Shown: positions 32,999-44,900 of the stretch, one piece after another | Position numbering within the stretch: the first letter of the stretch is position 1 | How the letters are laid out: every line of letters begins with the position of its first letter | DNA from: Allolobophora icterica | Lineage: Eukaryota; Annelida; Clitellata; Crassiclitellata; Lumbricidae | DNA length: 64,000 nt | Direction: 5' to 3' | NCBI GenBank assembly: GCA_963556255.1 | Contig: OY744605.1 | Coordinates: forward strand, 10,360,826-10,424,825 | Program-made: the position numbers and the translations under genes | Notes under the pieces: generated by a model | Told to the model about the DNA's origin: nothing | The model's database searches: none | Seen by the model: the letters and a program-made list of their open reading frames with translations, nothing else

Positions 32999-33265
32999 CA
33001 GTGCTTTTTTTCAGCCGGAATGCACCGGAATGGCGTTCCGGCACCTTTTTTCAGGTACTAAAAAATAATTTATTTATTTCAATAATAAAACAATAATTTA
33101 GTTATTTTAATTTAATTTAAGTGTTTTGAACTGTTTTCAGTGTTTATTGAGACCCCTCCCAACCCCCAATCCCGTTTTTCTCGGGATTTTAGCCCACCCA
33201 TAATTATTCCGTTCCAGAACCTATTGTTCCGTTCCGGAACCTTTTCTTCCAGAAAAAAAGCACTG
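32999..33265. mobile_element. hAT MITE, 267 bp, 8-bp target duplication GCTAAACA
   Basis: Perfect 14-bp terminal inverted repeats CAGTGCTTTTTTTC. The flanks are GCTAAACA at 32991-32998 and 33266-33273. The interior has GGAATGCACCGGAATG and TTCCGTTCCGGAAC motifs and no coding. CAGTG ends with an 8-bp duplication define hAT. Confidence 0.92.
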
Positions 33266-33557
33266 GCTAAACATATATTAAGAACGAATACAGCCAAGAC
33301 CACATTGCACTTTACTTGTAGGGTAACATTTGCGAAGAACTTCAAAGAACTTTTTGGTCCACCTATTTGACTGACAGTCAGATGTTATTAATCGAACTTG
33401 AGCGTATCTATTATATGAAAATATCTTATGCTTATATCTTATCTTGCAGTATTCTTATAACAATATATAATCAGTCTCATCCATAACAAAATTCCCCATG
33501 ACTTACAATCATGCTTAACGCCTCACAAGGACTAGGCCTATATAATGACACCTCTAT

Positions 33558-33995
33558 CAGGCCCGCCGAGAGGGGGGGCAGGGGGCCAAGGGGCCCGGCG
33601 GCTTTTTAGGGGCCCGGGCCGGGCCGGGCCCACAATCAACTTAGGAAAAATATTATAATCAGTTATACTAAGTTTATGATTTATGCCTTTTAAAATATAT
33701 TATCTGACTCTTAACTACTATCAGTTTAAACTATAAGCATCTGAATAAAATCATAGTTGTATAATGTATATATAAATATAGTATAATACGGTCGTACGCA
33801 CACTTTTATTGTTTTCAATTTTCAATTATTTATTTATTTTTTTCGTACGACCGTACGATATTATATTTATATAGGCTTAAAGCCTAAAGATAGTTTAGAG
33901 GCCCTTGACTACTCTGCCTAGAGGCCCGTAACTGTTCTGCCCAGGGGCCCGTGACTGCTCAGCCTAGGGGCCCGGAATTTCTGTCGGCGGCCCTG
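33558..33995. mobile_element. hAT MITE (CAGGG family), 438 bp, duplication ACCTCTAT
   Basis: Ends CAGGCCCGCCGA and, reverse complemented, CAGGGCCGCCGA. Exact flanking ACCTCTAT at 33550-33557 and 33996-34003. Related to the element at 15171-15482. Non-coding. Confidence 0.92.
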
Positions 33996-34003
33996 ACCTC
34001 TAT

Positions 34004-34738
34004 TGGAGTTTCAAGCACGCACGAAATTGATTAATTTAATATGCGAACATATCTGATCGAGTTCGTATGGGTTAAAGTACAATCGCCAGATTATTTTATT
34101 GTTCGAAAAGTTGAACAGGCGTATATCAGTAAATTTTCCGTTAAAGAGGAAGCTCTACCTTGAAATTTGAGGTGATGAAAATAAATATATAGGCCTAATA
34201 CAGTTATATAATAAATCCGATGGATAAGAAGTGAAGATGCCGTTCAAAATTCCCAGATTATACTTTATTTTTTTTCTTGTCCACCTGAGTATTAGCGAAG
34301 GCTTTGCTCTAAATCAGCTAAGGAATGAAGTTTTTATTGCAAAATTTCACGACTTGTGGATGCATACAACAATACTAAATGGAAGCAGGCATAGGAAATT
34401 ACCAATTTGGATATGTAATTCAGATATTAGTCGTCAACTGTGGAGTAAAATTTATCTAAATAAATTGAGGCTATAACCTTAGTTATAGGGCAATAATGTA
34501 TTCGTTAAAAATAAAAATAAAATTCAAATTACAGACTGTTGTCCGAAATGAATCTTTAAATCTGATGACACAACTGAAATAGCCTTGTTGTACATAGACC
34601 TAAGTAAATGTTTGTACAGATAGGCCTAGCCTACTACATCAACGGTGAATAAAACAAATACAATTATGACAAATTCTAATTCCGTAGTTCTTGTACTCAA
34701 TGCAGTTATAAATTCTGATACGTTAGACTATGTAAGTT
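34004..34738. other. No recognised gene
   Basis: AT-rich. A short ATG open frame (34237-34476) begins with a hydrophobic stretch (LYFIFFLVHLSI), but no splice, promoter or homology evidence supports a gene. Confidence 0.35.
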
Positions 34739-36240
34739 CAGTGATGAGCAATAGTTAACTAAAAAGTTGCTAACTTTTAGTTTAACTAAAATTGTTTAGT
34801 TAAGGATGATGTAGCTATGTCCCCATATTACACAAGCCTTTCATCTATGTAAATGGTGTTAATTAAGTTATATTCAGCTTTATGTGTAATAATTAGAATA
34901 TTAATGTTTATTAATTAGAAACAGCACCTGGCAGTATAAGGGTTATAAAATTTAGCTTAGGACTTTTGGGTTATATTACGACTTTGAGGCTAATAAGAGA
35001 GAAACGTAGACATGCCTCATTGAGTGAATCAAATATATATCAACTGCTTTCCTGGAGCGCCGTTTGCAAAGCTGCTGACGTAGACATAAAAAATCCGTGG
35101 AACTGAACATTGAGTTATGGTGAAGAGATGGTTGCATCTATGAAATAATCCGTCGCAAACTCGTAATTCGCTTTGGTAACGAATAGTTGTTTTGAGAGGT
35201 TGAACGTTGAAACCTCTACGGTTGAATAGTGAAATTAAGTGGCGGAACTTTGGTGAAACTTCAGCGAACGGTTGGGCGTTGACAATCGTTTCGAATCGTA
35301 CATCGAACTGATATTTGCGTCGTAACCAGCTCAGTTGCGAAAGCGATTATTCTTTCAACTATTTGAATGAACAAAAGTAGGAGAAGTGACTAAAGTCGGA
35401 GAAGTGACTTTACGCACTGTTGAACACTTTGTGAATTATAGTAGGCCTACGTTTAAGAAAAGAACTGTCTTCTTCGAGTGCGAGATGTCTGGGAGTACAA
35501 CGCCTGTACGTAGGCCTATATTTATTTAAAGACCAAGAAAACGAACGTTAAAATGAAAATTCTCATCGCCAAAGGAATCTACAACGGAGGAAAGGTCAAA
35601 TCGATTACTTTAGAAATACTGGACGGTTGCGTGAGAAACTTTCCTTTATACAAATCTACATGGGGTGGTTAGGTAGGCCATAATATTAGAATAAACTTGT
35701 AGTCAGGTGCTGGCTATGTAGGCCCTATGATCAATATAGAAATACATATCCATGTCGATTACTAGACATTAAATAGACAACTAAAGTAGTTCATTATAAT
35801 TACATGAATTGATTTACTGTATTAAGCAATTGATGTATAATTGATTACATGCATTTTATATTAAACCATACGATGGATACCTCTTTCATTACACAGCTGT
35901 TTGACATTGCCTAATTGCATCTAAAGTTGGGGGCTTCTTTTGGATTGATCTTTAAGTGAACGTGAGTGCAGATCAGCACTAGACCTCTATATATTGCAGA
36001 GGAGCGTCACAGATGAGGTTTAACTAAAAAAATAGTTTAGTTAAAACCATAGCTACAAAGTCCAAGGTTCTGCAGACGACAAGTGTCATCAACTCCTTGT
36101 GTTTGGGCAGTTTCATCTGATGCTTCGACAGGAGATGATTCGGCATACATAGTGTTGAACCGCTGACAATATTCAGCTTCGATTTACATAACTGGCACCG
36201 AGCCGTCTGTCCCACAGAATCGCAGACGATAAAGTGTTAA
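34739..36240 (-). mobile_element. Decayed hAT transposon with BED zinc-finger remnant
   Basis: The left end CAGTGATGAGCAATAGTTAAC is typical of hAT termini. Near the right side the reverse strand (36215-36024) encodes CQLCKSKLNIVSGSTL-HLLSKHQ, a BED zinc finger (CxxC...HxxxxH type) as at the N-terminus of hAT transposases. The rest of the transposase is unrecognisable and I did not locate the right end with certainty. Confidence 0.55.
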
Positions 36241-36249
36241 CAAACACCG

Positions 36250-36497
36250 CTCTTTATTATTATTATTCATTTTATTCCGGATATTTCTATAGCGCCTCTC
36301 GAAGTCAACTACTACTCAGAGGCGCTCCCGACTACAGCATTGATACTGTGCCGGAATTTTCACGCCGAAGCGCCACGAGCAATTGCGAGTGAAGGACTTG
36401 CCCAAGGTCCGTACGCAGCGGCTAGAGTGGGATTCGAACCTGCAACCCTCCGGTCACAAGGCGCCGAACTTACCACTGAGCCACCACGCCCCACACT
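36250..36497 (-). repeat. tRNA-derived SINE, about 250 bp
   Basis: The reverse strand begins GGGGCGTGGTGGCTCAGTGG (A-box) and has GCAGGTTCGAATCCCACTC (B-box) at tRNA spacing. A body and an AGGCGC...TATAGAAAT tail follow, ending in an AATAATAATAA run. The tail matches the repeat at 60255-60670. Confidence 0.8.
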
Positions 36498-36499
36498 GA

Positions 36500-37229
36500 T
36501 GTAAACATTGATCATTAAGTCACTAAATTTAAATAAGAACAATTTACCAATAATATACGAACTGGATGCCACTAGTCAACAAACTCAATATTCGGCCTAC
36601 TAACTGGTCGTGTGAAATGTGAGGCCTCACTCATATAGGTTAACGTCACCAATAACACATGGAACGAGCCGAAAAATAAGTATGTAGAAGTAGTATTACG
36701 TAACCCTTTAACAAACGCAACACTATCGTTATATTTCCATTACTCTGCATTTGTGAGTTTCACGGCGTGAACGACGATGAAAATGACGCTTTTCAATCAC
36801 GTCAATCCCGGGTTTCAACTGAGGTTTACGATGACATAGACGAGTTTGGCAGGTGTCCATCCCTCGTTTTGGTTGTGGGAGTCCCCATACTTGCGTTCGA
36901 TGCAGAGGACAAGACTGCACGTGCGGGGCCAACCTGTCACGATGGGGACATTGTCTCCGTCCAGTCTCAAAAGCGGAAGCTGTCTTCGTCTAGGGTGTTA
37001 CCTGTTGTGGCTTATGTGGTGCTCGAAGTATGTATTAAGCCCAAGCATAAATGTTTCACCTGTAGGCCTCCGTTGTTGTTAATCTTTCGAATTTGGCTGC
37101 GTTTGTAGTACATGTAAATTAATGATAATGATATGCATCCGAAATAGGCTACATTTGTATTGTATAGTAAAACATTGATTCGAGTTACGCCACATTTTCA
37201 TATAATAAAATAGTAATAAAAATTTAATG
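36500..37229. other. No recognised feature
   Basis: Overlapping 60-113-codon frames on both strands (36729-37108) have no recognisable domain. Nothing assigned. Confidence 0.4.
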
Positions 37230-37405
37230 TCATTGTTGAAACCCGGGTTTCAATCGAGGTCGGAAATTGAGCTGAGAGAAGTGAGAAATCGAGTTTAGAT
37301 ACTTGCTGCTTTGTACCGAACCAAATGAGTTGGGTTTTAGAGGAGTCAAGGTTCAGCCGATTAGTGAACATCCGGGAGCGACGATCTTGAGAAAGTGAGT
37401 CAGTG
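37230..37405 (-). mobile_element. CR1-like LINE reverse-transcriptase fragment
   Basis: The reverse strand encodes TNRLNLDSSKTQLIWFGTKQ, a well-known segment C-terminal to the RT catalytic motif in CR1/Rex-type LINEs. It is truncated on both sides. Confidence 0.75.
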
Positions 37406-37689
37406 GACCGAACAGGAAGATGTCTTTGCAAACTAGACTGAACTGGGCTAATCAGCTAATGCACACCAAGTGCGCGATAAGATACAACCAAGTGATTGTG
37501 GACATGATAAATGAATTGCGATGGAACATGGCTTGGATCGATATTAAGGGTCAATGGAGCCTTTTGTCTTCGTTACCCACCAATAATTAGGACGTGCTGG
37601 CCACGTAAATTACCGCGGCTATTATTAGCACGCAGTTAGTGTAGTGAGTAATCCATTGATTCATCGCAAGTAACTGCGTGTGGCCCATT

Positions 37690-37775
37690 TACGTGGGGCC
37701 CCTAGAGTAATGGATAACACTCTGGCGTGAAGTGCAGAAGGTACCAAGATCGAATCCCGTAGCCTCCATAAGGTT
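37690..37775 (+). repeat. tRNA-like SINE (GAGTAATGGATAACAC type)
   Basis: CCTAGAGTAATGGATAACAC followed by GGTACCAAGATCGAATCCCG matches the SINE at 23135-23290 in the opposite orientation. It abuts a LINE fragment, as SINEs sharing a LINE 3' end often do. Confidence 0.6.
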
Positions 37776-37937
37776 CACTCAGCCTTCTACTCGCTATCTC
37801 AGTCTTTCTCGATCCCCAGTCACTACTCATCTCAGGTTCTCCAATCGATCTATATACAATACAGCACCAAGCCTCTGGAAGGATCTCCCTCCCTGGATTA
37901 CGCAGATTTTCGGTTCCTCTATCATTATTGCAACCTG

Positions 37938-38062
37938 TCCCTCCTCCTCCTCCTCCTCCTCCTCCTCCTCCTCCTCCTCCTCCTCCTCCTCCTCCTTCTC
38001 CTCCTCCTCCTCCTCCTCCTTCTCCTCCTCCTCTTCCTCCTCCTCCTCCTCCTCCTCCTCCT
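37938..38062. repeat. (TCC)n trinucleotide tract
   Basis: About 40 TCC/CTC units with a few TTC interruptions. It gives poly-Ser and poly-Pro frames that are not proteins. Confidence 0.97.
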
Positions 38063-38130
38063 ATGTTCCTCTATCACCCTCGGGCTTACCACTCAAAACT
38101 GAAGTCTCACCTTTTCAAGTACTCCTACCC

Positions 38131-38393
38131 ATGGGCGTCCGCAGGAATTTTCATAGGGGGAGCAAACATTTCTGGGAAGGTTAAATTTTCTAGGGGGCAA
38201 AGTTTTTTGGCAGGGGGTGGGAAAAATTACGTTTTTTTCAGATAATAGCTGCTTACTTAAATAATTAGTGTTTTTAGCATGAAAATCGTGTTGGGACTGT
38301 TGGAATAATCATAATAATCAGAAGATTTTATTTTTGTAAAATATTTTCAAAGTCCAGGGGGGCAAATGCCCCTTGTCCCCTCCGGACGCCCAT
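38131..38393. mobile_element. GGGCGTCCG-type MITE, copy 2
   Basis: Ends ATGGGCGTCCGCAGG and, reverse complemented, ATGGGCGTCCGGAGG, matching at 14 of 15 bases. It is inserted within the LINE tail. Relative of 27638-27914. A clear target duplication was not resolved. Confidence 0.75.
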
Positions 38394-38683
38394 GGTCCTT
38401 CCCTGACTCATCTGAGCCTCCGCCTTCCAATTCTCGCCCTAAACGACACCAGCCTTAACAGCTGCTCTGTTGATCTGGCCCTCTGGAAACCGGACTCGGG
38501 ACTCTTTTGGACTACTCTCTGGAAAACCCCCTCTATTTTTATGTAGCGCTTTGGAGTGGCGCTTTAGAAGTTTGGAGATTACGATTACGAGTACATTGCA
38601 GCTTTTTTTACATAGTATCTTGTCTGGATTGACCTTGAGAATGATCAAAACATGGTCCTAACATCCGAGCTTACAGTCTAAAC

Positions 38684-39439
38684 CAGGGATTCCCAACCAG
38701 GGGTGCCCAAGGCATTTCAGGGGGTGCGAGAAAGAGTATACAGGTAAACTTTTTTATCGGCTGATAGAAAATTCGTCATGTTTATGCAAATGTCACGAAA
38801 TTAACTCAGTACAAAAATTGTTTGCATTGAAGGTGAGGTCACATTTTTTTATTACAACAGGACTTGATATTAATAAATGTAATAATTGTGTGTGTATACT
38901 TACTGAGCAGTATTTGTATCTTAGTGCAACCGGTGTCTTGCAGTGTGCCGGCATTTGTAGGTCATTATTTTTGCTTTGAGTGCAATGTCATATTGACATT
39001 ATATTTTTAAAGAAGCAATGCGCAGGAAAAATTTGTCAAAACGGGCTTTATGAACAGGTACATTAGCTCATATTTCCTCTTACTGGTTCGCAGATTAACC
39101 CTTCATTTTTCATCATGTCAAAAAGAAGGAAATGAAATGATGTATAAGTGGGCTTTGGTTTCACTTGCACAACAGGAAATGATGACTTGCAAAAATCCTA
39201 CTACATTCTTTTGTAGCGTTATGAATTTATATGTGCATTTTATGCACTGAGTTAAAGGCTCATTTTTAGTTCAGTTTGTTCACCCACAGTACTGTATGAG
39301 TGTATGTGGTTCAGTCTGTTTAAAAAAATAGAAATGTGACTTAGTCGTCTTCAAATGTGATATGACTTTTGTAGGGGGTGCGAGCGCTATTCAAATATTT
39401 CCAAGGGGTGCGAGGCATAGAAAAGGTTGGGAACCCCTG
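38684..39439. mobile_element. hAT MITE, 756 bp, duplication GTCTAAAC
   Basis: Ends CAGGGATTCCCAACC and, reverse complemented, CAGGGGTTCCCAACC. Exact flanking GTCTAAAC at 38676-38683 and 39440-39447. Inside, GGGGTGCGAG motifs mirror each other near the ends. No transposase; a 66-codon open frame inside looks fortuitous. Confidence 0.92.
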
Positions 39440-39469
39440 GTCTAAACCAATGATTAAGATGGTAACTGT

Positions 39470-40117
39470 AATTGCTGCTCCGTTTGGATTTTATATCAAA
39501 ATATCGTTTGCGCGTCCATGAGTAAATGAACTTAGCAATGTTGAGACAAATAACAACAAAAACTCAGAAATATTTGATATATTATGCAAAACTTAAGACT
39601 AATTAAGATGAGTAGGAATGCCTTATATACGTTTCTCTCCTAAGTAGGAACTCAATAATATGCGGTTTTGGGTGATTAACGAAGTAATGTTCAATTCATT
39701 ATACGTGATGTTCTATCAATGCAAATCTAATGACTAATTGCTCGAAGTATGTATCAACAATCAACGATCCGTAAATACTCTTTACAAATAATTTACAGAA
39801 TACAGACTCTTACAGGATATCGACATATCAGTAGGCTTATTTGGTTATAACGTAGTCACTGAATTCACGTTGTTCATATGTAGGCCTACTCCTAGTGCTA
39901 TACAATTCTAAGAAAGTCAGTGAAATATTTCAAAGAATGCGCATGGTTGAATAGAAAAGTTGTGATGCTTCAATTGAAGTCGTCGTTTGGGCGTTCGAGC
40001 AGTCATTTGTCTGGATCTGCTGCTGCAACCCTGTCTGGGAAAATGGTGGTGCTGACCTGGACGTTAGGGGATTGGGGGATACAAAGAGTAATCTTTATAA
40101 ACATCAGCTGAGGCTTT
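39470..40117 (-). other. 3' flank of copy B
   Basis: Matches the 3' flanks of copies A and C, for instance AATATTTGATATATTATGCAA and GACTAATTAAGATGAG. It includes decayed tail-coding sequence just past the TAG at 40118-40120. Confidence 0.6.
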
Positions 40118-40992
40118 CTATTCGGTTGACTTGACTTGATACATAATTAATGTATTATTCCGGAAAAGCACTAGTAGTTGTCCAGTTGATTCGTTAAGAT
40201 GAATTCTAATCGGATCATACATTTCTTGATCCAAGGTGATGAGAACGCGTTGCGAGCCCTGTACCGGTTCCCAGAGGGTGACTTTGTTGCAACCTCTGGC
40301 GGCGATGAGTACGTTACTGTTGGAGTCGACGGCAAGGTGGCGGGGCTGAGGCAAAGCCAAAGGTTGCATCTCTGGAATAACGTTCCCGTATTTGTCGATG
40401 ATGGTCACTCCTTCGTTCTCCCTCACAGCTTCTCTTCTTCCGTGACACACAACAAATCGCTCGCTTTTGAAGTGCACCGTGTGCAGCGGACCCTTGCCAT
40501 CACAATTGAAGCTAATATCATGGACCAGGTTTCCGTCAAACGTGTACTCCAAGACTTTTCCTTCGCTTGCACAGCTAACCAACAGATTGCCATTCTGTGT
40601 TACTGAAAGGGTTGTTGGATCTCCGTTCTTGACCTCCCAAGACCCGGAGACTGACCTTGTCCTGATGTCAATTCGAAGAATCAGGCAATCCTGCCAACTG
40701 CTCACGTAGATGAAGCCTTTAGTCTTGCACGAAGTGATGTCTTGAAGACCACAATAATTTTGAGCTTGCTTTCTCTTTCGCAGAATCTGAAACTCCTTGT
40801 TTCCGGGAATTAAAATTGGGTTGCCTTGCGTGAAACTAGTGGAACTGATGGTGTCTATTGTTGTCGATGCGCTTCGAATTATGAATATCTCGTCTTGGTA
40901 CATTGTGATTCCACAAATCGATCTTTTTAACTGCGATCCTTGTAACTGAAGTGCTTTGAATGTTTTCGGGCGATGCATATAACCCATGCAAT
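40118..40992 (-). CDS. Copy B exon 4: propeller, tail truncated by TAG
   Basis: Starts AG|AT TGC ATG (DCMGYM). The propeller repeats are intact and close to A and C. The stop at VKSTE corresponds to a Ser codon in A (TCG to TAG). Past the stop the old frame still reads DYSLYPPIP before a second stop. Confidence 0.85.
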
Positions 40993-41806
40993 CTGTGACG
41001 ATTGAAATATAGATAAAAAATCTTAAGCACAATTAAAATTTCAAGATAATGCTGTCGAGCAGTTAAATAGCGCCATACCAAAACATTGATAAGTGGCGCC
41101 TCTTGATGATGAGCAAAGCTGATCAAAAGTGCTAGGCAGTAGATACTGAGTGGCCTTGCAATTTAAAGCACAATTTTAAATGCAGTTCAATTCACTGTTG
41201 CCTGCCATCGTTAAATTGTTGCTTTATCACAGACAGCAGTGATCAAAGAAACGTCAGTCGCTATGGAGAATCTGCTGTGACCAACGCTCAGTTTTATAGA
41301 CTTTTTCAGGTTGATCTATTGAGGTTTTGTGTTAGTGGATCTATTGCCGCCATGTATCATCATTTTATTGGATGAAAGCAAATAAAAAACCCTGCTATTT
41401 AAAAAAATAGAACAGTAACTCATTGCAATCAACGTGCTGTCGTATGGCCTTTTGCACACCTCTGAATTTTGGAAGGATGATTTATATAGCGCCCCTTCAG
41501 ATAGCTAGTCAGAGGCGTTAAAACAGTTTTCAGATGCTTGCAAAAGGTATAATATTATGCAGATTCCCTAGTTAAAAGAACACGCAGATCTGATGGAAGG
41601 TTATTAGCAATAGCAGTAGGACAGATGGGCGCCTTTCATGGCTGCCATACAGTTGAATTCGACTCATGTTAAACTTGTTATCGTCTGTTACTACTACATC
41701 GTGTAACTTTTCTGCGTATTTGTCAGTTTGAATTAATAAACAAAGATTAATATTTTTATTTTTATTTTTATTTTTATTTTTATTTTTATTTTTATTTTTA
41801 TTTTTA

Positions 41807-41838
<32 letters not shown>

Positions 41839-41900
41839 TTTATTTTTATTTTTATTTTTATTTTTTTATTTTTTTATTTTATTTTTATTTTTATTCAATT

Positions 41901-41937
<37 letters not shown>

Positions 41938-44900
41938 TCGTCATCGTTATCATTATTATTCAGCCAAGATAGAAAACTGTAATGAAGGAAACGGAATCTT
42001 TCTAGATAAAGTACCTTTGGAAATTCTCACAGATCCAGAGCATGCGGTCATCTGACTAAATTTCGGTGGTGGTCGTGGTCTCTTATGTGGTTCTGCTGTT
42101 TTGTTTTCCCTGCCTATCAGCTAAAATGTAGTAGATAGCATTTCAATTCTACAGCGGAATAAAATGAGGCTAGCAATAACAACAACAAAGACAATAACAA
42201 CACAACAACAAAGACAATACCAAAAGCAACAAAGACAATGACAAGAACAAAGACAATGACAACAACAAAGTTTTTATTTTTTTTAAATACCGAGGATTTT
42301 TTCTTTGATTGTGGGGTCCAACGAATATAACTAGTGCTATCAATCTTAAAGACACCTCTCGTGACCCCCCCCCCCCCATTTGATGCAAGACCTCATTATG
42401 CCGATTTCTGCTCTACTTACTCCTAATATATTTTTTTCATTCGTATCGTAACATCTTTAAGTCGAGTAAAATATGAGACCTTCATATGTCAACCATGCTA
42501 TAAGAGCGTATTTTAAAAAGAGTATTGTCTATTATAACACAACGCAAGCACAAGCGCCTGCACATGTTAAATCTTAGGCCTACTATTCCTCATCTTCCCA
42601 GCAGCCTGGTTTAACAGAAGTCCTAGTATTTTCTCATCAACCCTATCCTCTTGCAGTTTCTCATTCTACATTCTCCGACTATAAGCCTAAAACAAAGCCA
42701 TTCAGCCACCGTCTCAGTATCTGTAGGCCTACTTAAGATTTTGACGTGAGAGTGACTCTGACCAAAACGTCTGCACTGGTATTGCATGGAGTTTTAATTG
42801 TAATCAGTTACTTCTATTGCATAGGTGTCTAATGCGAAAGGCATCAACCTATGGCGCACCAATACCAAGCCGTATTCAGGTCAAAGTCCAGAATATCAGT
42901 CCGCAAGACAGAGTTCTGAGGCAGCCTAGGGTGGATAAGCAATTTGAAAGAGGTAAGTCTTAAGTTGAGAACGAAATGATTTAACAGAGCGAACAGACAC
43001 AGGAAGAGAGTTCCAGAAAGCTCGTTCACCAAGAACAATTCATGATTTAAGTATTATGACAAGACATGACACTTGACACTTGACACTTGTTTATTTGGTA
43101 ACCAAACTTATACAGATACAGCAGAAACACGCATTATTATATTCCAAAGTCTGGCTACACAGGAGGCCCAAAAGGGGTCAAATGACCCCGCTACCAGGGC
43201 CACCTGGGTAGTAGCACAGTAAGTGAAAACCAGTCAATCATCCATCATTCTTAACTCAGTACTTAATTAGAGCCTGTAAGTATAATTATCATTATACAAT
43301 GTTTTCATTGTTCTTAACAAATACTTAACTAACGCCAAGATAACATAACCTGTGATCAATCCTGTGAACATTTATAATAATTCAGTGGAATAAATTTTTA
43401 GAGAAGACCTCAGCTTATTCATAAGCAGTCACCTACATACATACTTTCATGCTAGAGTAGCCCATATGCACATATACATACTTATGCCTATACACCTGAA
43501 AGCACTCATGCCTTTTCACAGCCCTACATAGGCCTATATGCAAAGATAATCAGATGACCTCGTTGAATAATGATAAGTCTGAAGAATAAGAACTGACTTC
43601 AAGTACTATGACTGGCCAGAGATTACAGTTTTATAAACTATGAGCCCTAATTTGAAACGAATTCTTTGATGAATAGGAAAGATACTGATCGATTCCATTA
43701 TTAGAATTAGAATTCTCTTAGAAGTTTGTCGACTCTCTACCTGTATCTATACGGACGCTGAAGAAAAATTAATGCGGAGGTTGCTAAAACATTTAATGAT
43801 AAACACATTTGAATCGAAGCGGATCGCACGATACATCACAACATAGTATTGATATACTAATTGAGACAATTTGCTCTTGAATTCATTTGCCCTACAACAC
43901 TGAATTGTTATGAAGCAGCTGACAGGTCCAGTGGTACGACCTTGGAAGTCCTCTTAACATGTTCTCTTATGGACCACATTTAAAACTGTGAATAATGATG
44001 TTAATAAATCGACTGATATGCAGAATTATATCTGTCAGTGAGGATTTTTAATCGCTATGTAGAAGGATGATTGAAACGGTGTATTATCATCTGTTGAAAT
44101 CTTGAACAATGAAACGCCAGTTCCCATTAGAGTGAAGCTTAAAGTATATTTTCTTATCGCTTTTGAAGCCTAATGCAGTATATTCAGGGGCGCCGCCAGC
44201 GTGACGCACTGGACGCACGTGCGTCCACCCACCATATCAAATCCATACAAGGATTATTCATCGCGTCGATATTTGTGACAATTTCACTGTCTAATTTTGG
44301 TTTACCGTATGCAGTAGGCCTATATATAAATACTATCATATGATATCATATGCATGTGTTATACTGTATGAGTCATAGTCACTCTAAGTTTTTTCAGTGT
44401 ATGACTACGAGTGGCAGACAAGGGAAGGGTGTGGACAGGAGGAGACGGGAGGGGTGTGCGTCCAATTTTGTTAAGCCCTGAGTATATTTTGTGGTTAACT
44501 TTTATGTCTTCTATGTTAAACTAGTTATTGATTAAGGTTTGCTTTTGTTGTTCTTTTACGAATAAATTACCCCATGTAATTTTGCAGACATCTACAAGTG
44601 TCATATCATTGCCCTTTGTAATTGTAAATGGCCACTTCTATCGCTGCGGCGTCTGATTCACAAGACATGAACCGATGGAGCACAAATACAATTGACCACA
44701 CAGTCGTGCATTAAATCAGTGAGTGAATTAATTAGTCACTCGATCGGTCAATCAATAATAATAACGGTTGAAAGCGCCAGCAGCCTAGTGGCTAGCGCTT
44801 TCAACAGTTTAAATTAAAGAAAGTATAGGTCTCATGTCTACTGTACAGTGGGATTTCTTGGAGACGCTCAATTCCTTAACATAGATCTTTGCGCAGGCAA

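Larger units (their letters stand above)
37776..38610 (+). mobile_element. LINE 3'-terminal fragment split by (TCC)n and a MITE
   Basis: Encodes THLRFSNRSIYNTAPSLWKDLP (decayed RT C-terminus), then after a TCC tract RAYHSKLKSHLFKYSYP, the terminal KSHLF-type motif of CR1-like ORF2. The reading is interrupted by the MITE at 38131 and resumes as tail sequence with GCGCTTTAGAAGTTTGGAG. Confidence 0.65.

Noticed and set aside
34237..34476. Small secreted protein
   Set aside because: A hydrophobic N-terminus alone is weak evidence in AT-rich DNA. No cleavage context, cysteine pattern, TATA box or splice site supports it.
36729..37108. Overlapping 67-113-codon frames as a coding exon
   Set aside because: Both strands are open over the same stretch and neither product shows a domain or conserved splice sites.
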